Source of the DNA: Hyalella azteca
Taxonomy: Eukaryota; Arthropoda; Malacostraca; Amphipoda; Hyalellidae
Assembly: GCF_000764305.2 (NCBI RefSeq)
Contig: NW_025932549.1
Location: 67,990-131,989, forward strand
Length of the DNA stretch: 64,000 nucleotides
Reading direction: 5' to 3'
The notes beneath the pieces were generated by a model. That model saw nothing but the letters and a program-made list of their open reading frames with translations, did not search any database and had not been told where the DNA came from. Of this stretch, positions 50,101-59,215 are shown piece by piece (the stretch's first letter is position 1; every line of letters starts with the position of its first letter). The translations under genes were made by a program, and so were the position numbers.

Positions 50101-53100
50101 ACAAATGATCGCGCAAATCTCTGAAGACACTCGAACAATTTTCCGACCACAGGACGCCTATTATCGTACGGCAATGGCCGCGGTCTTCCTCCGTCACCGT
50201 ATTATTCCAGAGTTACAGTCTCGTCGTCGACATTCAGTCCACGGTTCTGGCAATACGCATCGTATGACTGACTTGCCCTTGAGAGCGATTTGTTGCAAGT
50301 GTCCTTCAATTTTCTTTTAGTCGCTTTAATTATTTTACTAACTGTACGCGTTACAAGCAAGTTTACCAAGTGTTGTATGTGAGAGATATTCCCTTTAAGT
50401 TTAGAATACTTTAATAATAAATCCAATCGCACCGAATCCTGTCATCCCGAACCAAGTTAACTATTTTGCAATAAAAATGTGTCGAGTGATATAAAACCGT
50501 TCAAACACACAATTACCAAGAACTCCTATCTGACTCCCCGGGTAAAAATCAAAGGAATTGTGGCTAAAGTTTACCCATTAATCAAGTAAAATCTCTTACT
50601 ATTTCACAATTCACCCGATGCCACCATATAGATTGAGATATCAGTAACAAACAATATGAAGACACTACAAGTATTGTAGACGTTCTCGAAAAACTCATAA
50701 GTATTAACGCTGCAAGTCAAACAAATAAAGTGGATATTGTAGTTTTAAGTTGTCTAGCTCCAAATTTTCTCGGTACTCATTGAAGTTTAGTAGAACACAA
50801 GAATGTTATGATGCAATGGGTTATTATTGGTTATTTTTTACAATTAGACCTCGTCTCATGCACCATGTAAAAATTTTTAAAGGAAACGATAATTGAATAA
50901 CTGTTAATTAATTGTGCAGAAAAATGTTTAGACGTTTAATCAATATGTTTTATTTTATTAATAGGTATTTTTCGGAATGGCATAAAATTTGCTGCACAGA
51001 AATTGTTTTTGAATCATTTTATCATTGACTCGTGTTTCGTTTGTTGAATCCTTTGTTAGCTTAATCAAGGGGCTGAAAATTTTGCTCTATTCCCGCTCAT
51101 GTATTGTTTTCTAATAAACCTCCAGCCATTTTTTCGTGTGTAAAAATTGGTATGCCGTTTTAATCATAAGAAACTCATTAAATTTGACTTCGAACAGTGA
51201 AATTTAAGATATTTTATTATGTATCACATCTAGTGTTGCAATATTTACATGCATGAAGAGTTGTCATGAATCATTTCAATTTTTTTCTGTAAAAATATCA
51301 AAAAGTCTCTGTTGAGACTGCCTATGATGTAGCACAACGTTTTATTTCTTATGCTGAGATCACACATTGCCTTGGGAATACATACTTTACAGTTTGACAA
51401 CACCAAACAACAACAAAAAACCCTCACCATGAATAGATAAACAAATATAAAATAATATCTCATGTGTGCAGTTCATTTTCAGCCAAGGTCAAGATTGTTC
51501 TTTGAGTGCCACTTCCTCTGTTTAGATAGTCTCGGCTCGCGGCTAAAATAAGCTTCATGATTTATGCTTTTTACATGTGGCACCGGCAGGGTTGCATGCT
51601 TTGCGTTCTTGTGTTGTGGACCCAAGCTTTGCTCAACACTAGATTTGTTACAAAGTTTACGAGCGAATGGCCTTGTGGAGGAATTTCTATCGGGCAGCAA
51701 CAAGGGCAACGTGTGACGTTGGCAGAAGGGTGTTGGCACTCTCCATAAATTCTTTCATAGTGCATATTTTTGGGGAATAAATAGGATTGCGGTTCTTCAT
51801 TGGGGCGTGGCTGGGCGCCGCGAGCGGGCTTTTATCCTGGCGCCGAGAGTTTTTGACTTGGGAATACGAAAATAATTTTCGGATCACCTTATTGGATAAA
51901 CTTTGGGCCATGGTTCAGTGATACAAATGTAAATTATGAAAAACACCAGTGCAAATTCTTATTGATGCAAAAAAAATGATCAACCGTACTAAATTACTAG
52001 AAGTCGGTCTGATATGAAAGGACCAAAACAAAAATTTCTGACTGTTTAGTTAAATAACACATTTCGGTTCATAACTTCTTGATGACCATTCCTCGCCTAA
52101 AAATAACTCAAATTCAATAACTCAAGTTCTGTAATCATTGCTCTGGTGACATATCAAAACTTGATTGTACGTTAATGCAAATTTTGGATGAAATAGTTAT
52201 AGTAATTTGTGAAATAATATGTATTGGGAGTAGAATAAAGATTATTCTTAGAAAGAATTCTGAACTTTTATTTACCGTATGAACATTTGTTTCATTTCAA
52301 GTTCAATAGTTTTACGGAATTGCTTTCAGCTGACCACATAATACGGATCATCTCTCTCACGATGCGGTAAATATAACCTCGCAATTTTAACCCTAAGCTT
52401 GCCAGTTAAGAATAGCAGTTTACATAGCGTCAGTTGCTGTTTATAAGCGCGCCCTCCACACGTGCTCTTTAAATTACCTCTTGGCACGCGGCTCCATCGC
52501 CGCGGCGCCATACAACATATCTAAACACGAACGTACTCAATGTTATTTATATAAGTATGAAATAAACGAAAATTTATAGCTTTAGTATTCACAATAATTA
52601 GCAAAAGCCTGGCGGTGTAACTAATTGCTTCAACATACGTATTACCATGAACCAAAATTGTGGAATGTGTGTGGATTTTAATTCACGAGTTGAATTTTGT
52701 TAATATTTATCAGCAAAAATATAAATTATGGATACGACTATATTTACAAAGTTCAATTAGGGGAAAAAAGTATCACATTTTTGTCTCGTCTACGTTCACT
52801 TAATCTTCCGCTCGTGGAGCCTGATGGGCTGATGATTTTCAGATCAATATTCTTTTTTCCTAATAAATTAGAGTTGTGTCTGGTGTCCAAAGAGAAACTC
52901 ATTAATGTCACTTTAACTTTTTTAAAATAAATTTATAACATGCAGACATGTCAATAAAAGATTTCGTCTTATTTCGCTTGACTCACTCTCGTTCATATGG
53001 TAATAAAAGTTGGATTAATCTGGAAGTTCAAACACTGCCTGTCCTTGACGTCAAAAAATTTTTGACATCAAGGTTTTCAACTATTTAGTTTAGTAAAACG

Positions 53101-55490
53101 TACAGTTTTCAACTATTTAGATCTGCAACAGTCATTTATACTTCTATTTTCATTGCAGCAACACTCGGAAGAAGACTTACCAGTGTGCTCAACGTATTCG
53201 GTGTGCAACAAAATCAGCACGTACAGCACACCGTACGCTGAGCGCATGTGCCGATGTCCTGGCGAGACCAAATGCAGCACATCCCTCGACAATCAGGACG
53301 GCTATACCGTGGTCGATAAAAACCTTCAGTTTAAGGTGAGTTACCGACAAAATGGTAATGAGATTACGCGTAAAACCAAATTATGAACAACAATATTATA
53401 TAAAGATATTGGGGCAGTTAGATTATACCGTAGTCGATAAAAACCTTCAGTTTAAGGTGAGTTACCAACAAAATGGTAATGAGATTACGCGTAAAACCAA
53501 ATTATGAACAACAATATTGTATAAAGATATTGTGGCAGTTAGTACCGTGGTCGATAAAAGCCTCCAGTTTAAGGTAAATTACCAACAAAATGGTGATGAG
53601 ATTACACGTAAAAGAAAGTTTTGAACAACAATATTGTATAAAGATATTGTGGCAGTTAGGCTATACCGTACGTGGTCGATAAAAACCTTCAGTTTAAGGT
53701 AAACTACCAACAAAATGGTGATGAGATTAGTCGTAAAAGCAAGTTATGAAAAACAATATTGTATAAAGATCTTGTGGCAGTTACTTGTTTTATCTGTGTT
53801 CTTTGAAAAAAGTTTTCAATTTGAAAAAAGCATATCAAAAGTATAACCCACGATCAACCTCTCTCGGACTTGAGTTGAGTTTAATAACCTATAATTAATT
53901 TACAGTAATTTAATTACGGGTACAGTTGATTCTCACCACTTGAAATTATTCTAGGCCAGCATGCGTGTTTTTTGTTTGAGAGAGGATTGTAATGTTTTAA
54001 GGGCTCTCATGCAGCTGCCATACACTCAGTATGATATTATATGGAGGTGAGCGACCTCAGTATTTATTACATCGATTTATAATGCAATGTGTCACGAATG
54101 TCGATAAATTCACTAACCTTCGATGCCTCCACAGGCTTCAGAATTCGTAAGTTGCACTGGCATGCCTTCAAAATAGTTGATTATTAATAAATTATTTTGT
54201 TGTATTCTAAGTATTGAACTCTTATGTTAATGTACCGAATTATGGACAAATATCGTAATTACTGTCCCTACTAATAATGCCTATTTAGTTCGCGAGTTAA
54301 TAAATATCTTTCAAAATTCAGATGTGTGAACCAGCGAAGAAGTTACCCCAGTGCAAGCTGTTTGGTGAGGTTGCCTACACTATGATCTTCTACCCTGACA
54401 ACGTGACGCAACTTGTCGTCCACTGCACGTGTCCCAAGAAAAAACTGTCATCTTGAGTGGATAAGACTTTTCAAGTGATACTTGAGTAAGATCAGTTTGA
54501 CGTGTAGGCGTCTGCAGTGGATATGAGCGTTCACATCTGACACAACGTCATTGTTATAACTTTGGGGTAATGTGTTTTCGAGTAGATGAGCGTACACCGG
54601 TGATTAGTTTTGACTTCTAGGTGCTGCAAAGACTCTTCATAGCGAGAAATTATCTTGTAAATTTGGTTCACCAAAGTTTTTTCTTCGGATATGTTTTGGT
54701 TATTTCATCTAAACTGTCAAGGTGACGAGAAGCAGCTTCGTATTAGCTTGCGCTAGGATGAATCAAATTAAGTGAATACCATTATTTAATCTGGATTGTT
54801 TTGTATCATATCGACAAAATTGAAATATTTTTATGACATTTTTTATAAATTTAAATCATTTCTGTACACTAGGAATATTTCGAGTTATCAGTAGTGAATA
54901 CATACTTCTTCTACCACTTTCCACTTCATCAACGAAAGAGAACTTGAAAGAATTCAAATATTAAAACAACCGGGGCACATTTCAGAGACTGAATTTTTTC
55001 GCATAATTGATGTAGATATTTTGCGTCAATTTACGGCACGGACCCTTAAGAAGAAAGAAATTCACATATAAAAACAACCGGGGCCCATTTCAGAGACTGA
55101 ATTTTTCATTTATTTGATTTTGACATTTGGTCATCAATTTTCGGCACCGACTCTTAAGTTGAAAGAAATTCATATAATAAAACAATCGGAGCTCGTTTCA
55201 GAGACTGAATTTTTCATTTATTTGATTTTGACATTTGGTCATCAATTTAATGCACCGAATATTCCGGTTGGAATAATGTACCGCCTCAACAGTTGGTGTG
55301 CAAGAGGAAGGAGCCGTGCAGGTTGTTCAGCGCACGTAAGCGTACCGACTTCGAGGAGGTGACCACGACCGTCTTGTGTCGCTGTCCTGCCACTCGCTCC
55401 TGTCCCGCACACCACACCGACCACGGTGTCGTGCCTGGCAAACTCTACAGTGACGATTCTCTCAGGACCTACAGTGCATACTGCGTCTGA
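34498..55490 (+). CDS. argos: Argos / giant-lens, secreted EGF-receptor ligand antagonist
   Basis: Pieces: 34498-35103, 53159-53335, 54322-54456 and 55293-55490. The Cys patterns are those of Argos/giant-lens: ERMCRCPGETKCSTSL, then MCEPAKKLPQC, then YPDNVTQLVVHCTCPKK, and finally CKRKEPCRLF, LCRCPATRSCPAHH and PGKLYSDDSLRTYSAYC. Family knowledge: Argos is a secreted protein that clamps EGF-like ligands such as Spitz and so limits EGF-receptor signalling. Identified exon junctions are phase 0. Exon 1 contains a hydrophobic, signal-like stretch (MLVLLLTIFDATKIEA) far from the first ATG, so the true start is unclear. Exon 3 meets an in-frame TGA at 54454 before the piece that normally links it to the last exon, so one segment is missing, misassembled or unrecognised. 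Confidence 0.85.
35821..35956 (-). mobile_element. Dispersed CACTGCAGTGAG repeat, copy 1
   Basis: Read on the minus strand: GCATTTTCTCATTTATGG, a TTGTGCTCGCCATGTCCG segment, an internal GTCTGTCCGTCC microsatellite, a CGTTTTCGTCGACGAGAAAA-type segment, and the palindromic end CTCACTGCAGTGAG. Three more copies lie at 38.96, 47.18 and 48.44 kb on the other strand. The single N at 35822 is at the repeat edge. Short length and lack of a coding frame point to a non-autonomous element; its class is unknown. Confidence 0.75.
38959..39090 (+). mobile_element. Dispersed CACTGCAGTGAG repeat, copy 2
   Basis: Same order of blocks as the copy near 35.8 kb, in the opposite orientation: GCATTTTCTCATTTATGG, the CTCGCCATGTCCGTC microsatellite, CGTTTTCGTTGACGAGAAAA, then CACTGCAGTGAGTACTGAGT followed by an AT-rich run. 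Confidence 0.75.
41621..41674. repeat. Short hairpin with an extra half-unit
   Basis: TTGCTCTTTATAAGCTACTT is followed by its complement TATAAAGAGCAA, and then the left arm (GCTCTTTATAAGCTACT) is repeated once more. It could fold as a 13-bp stem. Confidence 0.7.
42529..42752. repeat. 30-base CGTCATTCATAC minisatellite
   Basis: About seven to eight units of 30 bases with the core CATTCATACATACAAAATGT. Unit length is divisible by three, so both strands show 70-90 codon frames with ten-residue repeats (for example SRVIHTYKM). They have no signal of being genes. Confidence 0.88.
43900..44264. mobile_element. TTAA-flanked MITE, piggyBac-like
   Basis: The element starts TTAACACGTTGACTCCG and ends AATCAACGTGTTAA. 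The terminal inverted repeat CACGTTGA is bounded on each side by TTAA, the target-site duplication of piggyBac-type transposons. The 357-base interior codes for nothing recognisable, so it would be a non-autonomous copy mobilised by an element elsewhere. Confidence 0.75.
45232..45672. repeat. Long pyrimidine-rich tract
   Basis: About 440 bases dominated by C and T on the + strand: first TCTCTCACTCTCTCT-type sequence with a duplicated CTCTGTC...CTCCGTCA-TTTTACTAAGTT block, then CATCCACCCTCTCACCATCT-type units. Mirror-symmetric pyrimidine tracts can form triplex DNA. The 91-codon frame through it is not supported as a gene. Confidence 0.75.
45777..46126. repeat. 20-base CACACTCCACCGCCACCACT minisatellite
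   Basis: About 17 units of 20 bases with variants ACAGCC, ACTGCC and ACCGCC, and a higher-order pattern in which a 120-base block of six units appears to recur. Since 20 is not divisible by three, the same repeat is read in successive frames, giving a 20-residue super-repeat of His/Thr/Pro/Ser in the open frame. Confidence 0.9.
47178..47352 (+). mobile_element. Dispersed CACTGCAGTGAG repeat, copy 3 (expanded microsatellite)
   Basis: Same element with the internal GTCTGTCTGTCCGTCC tract expanded by about 45 bases relative to the copy at 38.96 kb. Flanking blocks (GCTCGCCATGTCCG, TCACGTTTTCGTCGACGAGA, CACTGCAGTGAGTACCGAGT) are well kept. Confidence 0.75.
47941..48122. repeat. 64-base tandem repeat, three copies
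   Basis: Three nearly identical 64-base units beginning ACTCACACTTGTATCCTTCT and containing GCCACGATGTCAACGTGGAA, CCTGCTGCTTCTTTCACA. The third copy diverges after CCTGCTGCAT. Low divergence suggests recent amplification. Confidence 0.9.
48443..48526 (+). mobile_element. Dispersed CACTGCAGTGAG repeat, degenerate copy 4
   Basis: A shortened copy: GCATTTTTTCG, no GTCCGTC tract, then a single N at 48481 followed by GAAAGTGCGCTCTCTGTCAC and CACTGCATTGAGTACTGAGT. The N sits where the microsatellite-containing middle is expected, so the middle may have been lost by misassembly and not by evolution. Confidence 0.6.
49556..49700. repeat. Purine-rich GAGTAGGAGGCAG repeat
   Basis: Degenerate units around GGATGAGTAGGAGGCAGRGG and GAGTGGGAGGCAGTGGGTGA. 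The minus-strand Pro/Ser-rich frames through it come from composition. Confidence 0.75.
53159..53335 (+). CDS. argos: argos exon 2 (first cysteine-rich module)
   Basis: Acceptor TTTTCATTGCAG, phase 0, donor TTTAAG before GTGAGT. It encodes QHSEEDLPVCSTYSVCNK through CRCPGETKCSTSL and YTVVDKNLQFK, the first Cys-rich part of Argos. The last 39 bases of the exon and its donor are the first unit of a tandem array that continues into the intron. Confidence 0.9.
53297..53783 (+). repeat. Tandem array that copies the argos exon 2 end and splice donor
   Basis: Four units with spacings of 121, 117 and 125 bases. Each contains GTCGATAAAAACCTTCAGTT, TAAG and a donor; then ACCAACAAAATGGT, GAACAACAATATTGTATAAA and a GTGGCAGTTA-type end. 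The first unit is the true exon end (donor at 53336). Later donors lie at 53457 (GTGAGT), 53574 (GTAAAT) and 53699 (GTAAAC). Confidence 0.92.
54322..54456 (+). CDS. argos: argos exon 3 (second cysteine-rich module, ends in TGA)
   Basis: Acceptor TTCAAAATTCAG, phase 0. The 44 codons read MCEPAKKLPQCKLFGEVAYT and continue to HCTCPKKKLSS, then TGA at 54454-54456. In relatives the protein continues from about CPK into further residues and a Cys before the KRKEPC region. No in-frame donor with good consensus lies before the TGA. A good GTAAGA donor at 54488 lies past it, but its phase does not fit the last exon. Whether the stop is real, an assembly error or avoided by splicing is open. Confidence 0.75.
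   Translation: MCEPAKKLPQCKLFGEVAYTMIFYPDNVTQLVVHCTCPKKKLSS
54950..55262. repeat. 108-base tandem repeat before the last argos exon
   Basis: Nearly three units sharing AACAACCGGGGC, TTTCAGAGACTGAATTTTT, CATTTATTTGATTTTGACAT, TTGGTCATCAATTT and GAAAGAAATTCA. The array ends about 30 bases before the acceptor of the terminal exon and occupies the place where the branch point and pyrimidine tract would be expected. Confidence 0.9.
55293..55490 (+). CDS. argos: argos terminal exon (third cysteine-rich module)
   Basis: Begins after CCTCAACAG and reads LVCKRKEPCRLFSARKR, EEVTTTVLCRCPATRSC, PAHHTDHGVVPGKLYSDDSL and RTYSAYCV to a TGA. This is the highly conserved C-terminal block of giant-lens proteins, with the Cys spacing intact. 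It lies 836 bases past the stop in exon 3, directly after a tandem repeat. An AATAAA follows 53 bases after the stop codon. Confidence 0.88.
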   Translation: MVCKRKEPCRLFSARKRTDFEEVTTTVLCRCPATRSCPAHHTDHGVVPGKLYSDDSLRTYSAYCV

Positions 55491-55542
55491 ACGCTTGTGC
55501 ACCACTTACTTCACAGCTTATTACAGTAAAGGAAAGATGACT

Positions 55543-55548
55543 AATAAA
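55543..55548 (+). promoter_or_regulatory. Poly(A) signal of argos
   Basis: A canonical AATAAA 53 bases past the argos stop codon, followed by T-rich sequence. It implies a very short 3'UTR if it is the site used. Confidence 0.5.
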
Positions 55549-55559
55549 TCTTAGTTAGC

Positions 55560-57260
55560 ATTGTTAAAACAAGTGCGAACATTGTGTATTGATTATGAAG
55601 ATGAGTTATGATGAAAGTTAACAACATTGTTACTTCGTAAGCCATTGAGAATACAGCGATACTGGTTTCATGTCTCAGTTGGCAGGCCTGTTCAGATATG
55701 GATTGTGATTGTCTTGCGAATTAAAAATTTTTTTATAAATCAGGAGACGATCATTTATTGATGGTGTGGTGCGTCTTCACGGATGTACCTTTACCTATGA
55801 CTTCAACACTGAATTTATTGAAATTAGGTTAAAGTAACTTGAGAGGTAACTGAAAAATAAGAAATCGAAAGTATTATGCGTACATGTTTGACAATGACAA
55901 CAGAAAAACATTCCTCTTTTTTGCCACTTGGATTCAATTTTTTTATCAATAAGTTCAGAGAGTTCCATCCAATTTTTTTATTAAGCTCATGATTGATATT
56001 TTGAAGTAACTGAATTTTTAGATGCGATATCCGTTCTTCAGTTCCTATGAGAAGCATTTCATGTGTTCTAGTACAAGTTTACTTGACAGCTAGCAATCGC
56101 CAACGCATGGCTATTAAAAAACTAATAGACAGTACAACTACTTTTATCCTATATGCTTAACATTTGTATCTGCTATTACTTGCATGCTGCATAATGCTCT
56201 TAGTCTAGTTAAAATGATTATTTTAGTGGCATTATTAAGATTTAGAATATCATGAGCTCGTCGTAGCTCCATTTTCGATGTTTACGTTCTTATTTTGTAT
56301 GATTTGGTTTTGTTATCATTTCTAGTTGAGTTAGGAAAACTTTATGCAGATGAATGATGAACTCTTTCACGATTCGTCCCTTGGCGAGGTGCTATAAGTA
56401 TTAATCATCGAAGGAACACAGCAAATTTTGGACAATGATATTTGAAGTTACAAATAAATTTGAGCTTCCTCAGCTGAAATGTCAATATTGTATGAGTAAT
56501 AATACCGTGCAACCACAGTAAATTACCAATTAGTGACCCAACATCTAAAGTTTCTGCATTTAACTGGCTGACAAAATGCATTCGTGTTCATTAAAAACAA
56601 AATTTTCAATCAAAATCGCAAAATTTATACTCCTCTGGAATTCAAACTCAGAAGACAAAATTACTTACCTATTTTTCAAACCCTCCCTACAATTCTAATG
56701 ATTTATGCATTGTTGTTCTCTTCTTCACATTCCATTTCCTGTTATTAACGCTGAGTATTAATTAACACGGAATATTTGCTTATTCATGTCTGGAACTATT
56801 ACAGTTTCTATAACTTTCTGGATAATGCATTCAACGTATTATAAAATTGGATGACCCTTTACTCGAACTGATATTACTACGTCCGCTTCTATAATATACT
56901 GCATATGACTTTTAATTCAGGCTAATCTTGTACAAATATGTTATACGTCTTAATTGAGATTTTATAAATACAACTTCCATTATTTCTCTTATTTTATTTT
57001 ATTCACATTTTGAAAATCTGACAAAGTCTTCGTTGAACAAAGTAGTCTCGTCAAGTTGACAAAAATTCATGTCAGCGGAATAGGGGACGTAGGTATTCGT
57101 AATAACAGAAATATGAGAGTTGTAATGTATGATCTCGTACACGTCACTTTTGCTTAAAAATGCAGTAACGGGACTATTTTCTAAAATTCAACTGCAACGT
57201 TTCGATCGATGCAGTGACCTGTTAGCCGTTAGGTCAATTTTGAATGGACGCATAACATAA
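55560..57260. other. Intergenic AT-rich DNA without recognised features
   Basis: About 1.7 kb downstream of argos. No conserved reading frame, clear tandem repeat or terminal inverted repeat was seen. Confidence 0.6.
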
Positions 57261-57312
57261 CTAGCCCTTTACCGCCAAATCGGACTTTCAAGTCGCCTTT
57301 CAAAAAACACCG

Positions 57313-57614
57313 GTTTTCTAATAATTTCACGTTTTCGTTCATTTTCTTCGAAAAATTCACACGAACAAAAAAAGTCTTAGATTTATTTTTTCAATATATG
57401 TACCAAGTTTCAAAGTTATCTGTCTGTAAATAACCGAAATAAAATTTCCAATTTCCAATGGCAATTTCCAATTTCTTGTGGAAATTTTATTTGGTTATTT
57501 ACAGACGGATCACTTTGAAACTTAGTAGACACATGTAAAAGATAAATCTAAGACTTTTTTGTTCGTGTGAATTTTTCGAAAAAAATGACAGAAAACGTGA
57601 AATTCTTAGAAAAC
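57313..57614. repeat. Near-perfect 300-base hairpin
   Basis: Two arms of about 140 bases are reverse complements at roughly 90% identity by eye. Matching landmarks are AATTCACACGAACAAAAAAA with TTTTTTGTTCGTGTGAATTT, and TCTGTCTGTAAATAACC with GGTTATTTACAGACGGA. The spacer is about 20 bases. Transcribed, it would form a long double-stranded RNA. Confidence 0.88.
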
Positions 57615-57976
57615 AGCCAAAAAGGGGGTACTGTAGAAATCTATCTCCTCCTAGGATTTTCAATCTACAACATCGAGACGCATATCATTCGATGCGTAAG
57701 GACTATATTTATCGATTGGTCTTTGCTGTTTTTCGAAATTCTAATTTTTGTAAGTGGGGTGGGCATTTTTCGGAAAAATTTGGAATCCCCCCCACCCTTT
57801 CGAATTTCCCCCCACCCTTTCGAATTTCTCCCCCCCTCCTTTTTCAAAATATTTTCGAAACTATAACGAAATTGAAAAAAAAATCTACGACTAATCTCTA
57901 GATCTTTTATTTGCGAATCGAACGGTATATGTCTCATTGCTGTAGCTTAAAAACTCTAGGAGGAGATAGGTTTGCA

Positions 57977-58231
57977 CATGGTTGAACTAGTATAAGGTTG
58001 ACCCATGAGAAGCTCATTTTCGCGGATGGAGCTTGTTTTTCGCCTGTGGCGTCACTGATCTCAATGACGTCACGGGCATTAACCAATCACCGAAATGCGT
58101 TCAAACCAGTCAACCAATCCGTCATGGGAATTACTGGTTTGTTTACGTTTCTTGATCTACGTGACGCAACAAGAAAGCTGAACTGAAAGACGGAACTTCC
58201 GCGTGGGTCAACCTTATATAGTTCAACCATG
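57977..58231. mobile_element. Short MITE with CATGGTTGAACTA inverted repeats
   Basis: The left end starts CATGGTTGAACTAGTATAAG and continues GTTGACCCA. The right end is TGGGTCAACCTTATATAGTT then CAACCATG, the reverse complement with one or two differences over about 28 bases. The 255-base body is non-coding. A fused palindrome of the same ends occurs at about 59.05 kb. Confidence 0.75.
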
Positions 58232-58452
58232 AGTTTGCAGTGACAATAAGTGTGAATGTTCAGTAGAGCCCGGCAAAGTCCCGAGCGCCTCGAAATAGGC
58301 ATTCAAGGTGGCATGGATACAAGAATAGACGTTACTGGAGCTGAAATTCAGTCAAGGTTGGTGGGAACGACTGCATGAGCACCATCCCACACAACAGCAG
58401 CCGGGTAACTAAAGATCAGCGTCTCCAGGTCGTCTATTTATGTGCCCAAATG

Positions 58453-58635
58453 TCAGCTTTAAGGTGAGACTAAAAACCGGAGAAGTGAAATTTGCGATTT
58501 TTGACCCAGAAATTCGGGCGGTAAAGGGTAATTAACCTTCGGTACCGTTGGATAGGTCAGAATGTCAGCTTTAAGGCGAGACTAAAAACCGGAGAAGTGA
58601 AATTTACGATTTTTGACCCAGAAATTTAAGCGGGT
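58453..58635. repeat. Direct duplication of about 110-base spacing
   Basis: The segment AGACTAAAAACCGGAGAAGT then GAAATTTGCGATTTTTGACC is present twice, preceded each time by TCAGCTTTAAGG. The first copy continues into the right end (GGCGGTAAAGGG) of the TIR element; the second diverges after CAGAAATTTAAGCGG. Confidence 0.85.
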
Positions 58636-59029
58636 ACGCAGCCGTGCACCAATCAGCCTTGAAAAGAATGCCTAGCATATTTCCGGATGACCACCAATCA
58701 GCCGTGGATTAGCCATCCGTCGGTAACCAGCACGTGACATCATCTTGCTTTAAATATTAGAGCTTAACGCCACTATTTTCTGAAGCGAATAGCCCAGAGA
58801 GTAATGGTTATGCACCACTGAACGTTGCATCGAATCATCACTTCATACCCAGACTTTAGCTCGATCTGTAACTTGCGGACAACGGATTGTGACCAACCAG
58901 CCCAAGGTCGCCTGTGGAACTGCGTGCATCCTGCCGTGCATCACCAGACCGCCACTTTTAGCTCACAGATTTGGGGTTAGATTTCAGAAAGCATAGTTCT
59001 GTTCAAAAATTTATCGTCTTACGACGCGT

Positions 59030-59070
59030 GGCCCATGGTTGAACTAGTAGTAGTTCAACCATGGCGTGGC
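59030..59070. repeat. Palindrome made of two MITE ends
   Basis: CCATGGTTGAACTA and TAGTTCAACCATGG face each other across a few bases (GTAG). These are the terminal repeats of the MITE at 57977-58231 without the interior. Confidence 0.8.
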
Positions 59071-59215
59071 CGTTCGACTGTATGCTGATTCGCTCCGTAG
59101 GCTGATTTACACCACCCGCTCCGTCCGGGTGGTGTAAACATTCTTCGCGTATTGGCAGACGACGCTGGGCCATACGACGTCAGGCTTATTTTCCTGTGGG
59201 CTGATTAGTCTAATT

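Larger units (their letters stand above)
35104..53158 (+). other. argos: argos intron 1, about 18 kb
   Basis: Bounded by GTAAGT and TTGCAG. No convincing gene was found inside. Contents: four copies of a CACTGCAGTGAG-ended dispersed repeat (two beside single Ns at 35822 and 48481), a TTAA-flanked MITE, five minisatellites or low-complexity tracts, and an unexplained block open on both strands near 44.3-44.7 kb. The stretches 36.3-38.9, 39.1-41.5, 46.2-47.1 and 50-53 kb show nothing I can name. The large size suggests room for argos enhancers, which cannot be seen directly. Confidence 0.75.
57265..58528. mobile_element. Candidate TIR element with CCCTTTACCGCC termini
   Basis: The left end CCCTTTACCGCC at 57265-57276 is matched in reverse by GGCGGTAAAGGG at 58517-58528. 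Weaker similarity continues inward (CCGGTTTT occurs inside both ends). No unambiguous target-site duplication is seen. The interior holds a large hairpin and a separate short MITE and has no transposase frame. It could be a composite and not a single element. Confidence 0.5.

Noticed and set aside
54457..54790. Candidate missing argos exon around 54725-54780 (frame containing SFVLACARMNQIK)
   Set aside because: Loosely resembles the expected Phe-x-Ala-Cys spacing, but the only GT donor gives a phase that does not fit the last exon; too weak to call.
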